A stretch of DNA of 64,000 nt from Aquidulcibacter paucihalophilus (lineage in GTDB: Bacteria; Pseudomonadota; Alphaproteobacteria; Caulobacterales; Caulobacteraceae), in NCBI GenBank assembly GCA_030285985.1, contig CP127384.1, positions 186,001 through 250,000 of the forward strand, given 5' to 3'. Below the pieces are notes generated by a model, which searched no databases, was not told where the DNA came from, and saw nothing but the letters and a program-made list of their open reading frames with translations. Below, in pieces: positions 63,715 to 64,000 of the stretch (positions are counted from its first letter, which is position 1; each line of letters starts with the position of its first letter). The translations under genes and the position numbers were made by a program.

Positions 63715-64000
63715 CTAGCTTCTGTCGCGCGCATCCCGCTTGCCCAGCACCCGCAGGCGCAGGGCATTCAGCTTGATGAAGCCGGCGGCGTCCTTCTGGT
63801 CATAGGCGACGGCGCCGTCCTCGAAGGTGACCAGCTCCTGGTCGTAGAGGCTGTTCTCGCTCTCGCGGCCGATGACGGTCGCATTGCCCTTGTACAGCTT
63901 GACCCGGACCGTGCCCGACACCTTCAGCTGGGAATGGTCGATGGCGGCCTGGAGCATCTCGCGCTCGGGCGAGAACCAGAAGCCGTTGTAGACCAGGTGG
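63715..64000 (-). CDS. argG: Argininosuccinate synthase, C-terminal end
   Basis: The last ~95 residues of ArgG (arginine synthesis, citrulline plus aspartate to argininosuccinate); the gene continues beyond the right edge. [49 protein letters not shown] and [20 protein letters not shown] are the family's conserved end. The product ends KRDARDRS. Confidence 0.93.
   Translation of the reverse strand, partial: HLVYNGFWFSPEREMLQAAIDHSQLKVSGTVRVKLYKGNATVIGRESENSLYDQELVTFEDGAVAYDQKDAAGFIKLNALRLRVLGKRDARDRS

Overview
The window is a GC-rich, densely coded chromosomal segment of an alphaproteobacterium of the Caulobacteraceae, most likely Brevundimonas or a close relative. This rests on gene order, on families that recur in Caulobacter (NtrZ-like, CenR-like, CC0125/CC1285-type lipoprotein, giant NAD-glutamate dehydrogenase) and on CtrA-type TTAA-N7-TTAA boxes and GANTC sites at one locus. 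No rRNA, tRNA, CRISPR array, prophage or insertion sequence was seen.

The centre of the window looks like the chromosomal replication origin. The 499 bp between ppsR (DUF299, leftward) and hemE (rightward) has the position of Caulobacter Cori and contains two exact CtrA boxes, three GACTC (CcrM-type) sites, DnaA-box-like 9-mers and a hairpin. Genes to the left mostly run leftward (ppsR-maf-aroE-coaE-dnaQ, timA-like-mltA, gdhZ, nfuA, tsaB-rimI, fur, miaB-phoH-ybeY-lnt). Genes to the right run rightward (hemE-hemH-hemJ, rho, mnmE-mnmG-rsmG-parA-parB). Four parS sites lie 4.5-9 kb right of the origin, two of them inside mnmG and parA coding sequence.

From 36.6 to 48.5 kb lie mostly leftward replication, envelope and cell-cycle genes (holA, lptE, leuS, a DUF3576 lipoprotein, lolA, ftsK) with xthA and thiE, plus rightward ntrZ-like, yggS and cenR-like genes. 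From 48.6 to 64 kb is housekeeping and accessory metabolism: a ubiquinone hydroxylase, Trm112-like protein, LON-domain protein, CnoX-like thioredoxin, heparinase-like protein, rpe, OsmC, a hydrolase, purH, DUF5694, a ProX-like deacylase, DUF6065, lipoprotein and secreted proteins, a LysE exporter, a PQQ-type dehydrogenase and the end of argG. The left end holds the start of coaBC, a lipoprotein with a toxin-domain-like C-terminus, and three XRE regulators with nearby palindromes.

The intergenic DNA carries repeat families that the genes do not explain: a 40-bp palindromic element present at least six times (two copies joined to a second hairpin), a shorter related form, hairpins built from GGTGATTGGTGG-type arms at three or four sites, and a double hairpin before mnmE. 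These, the origin/parS layout, and the shared CTAG stops and CATG starts are the observations most worth following up.
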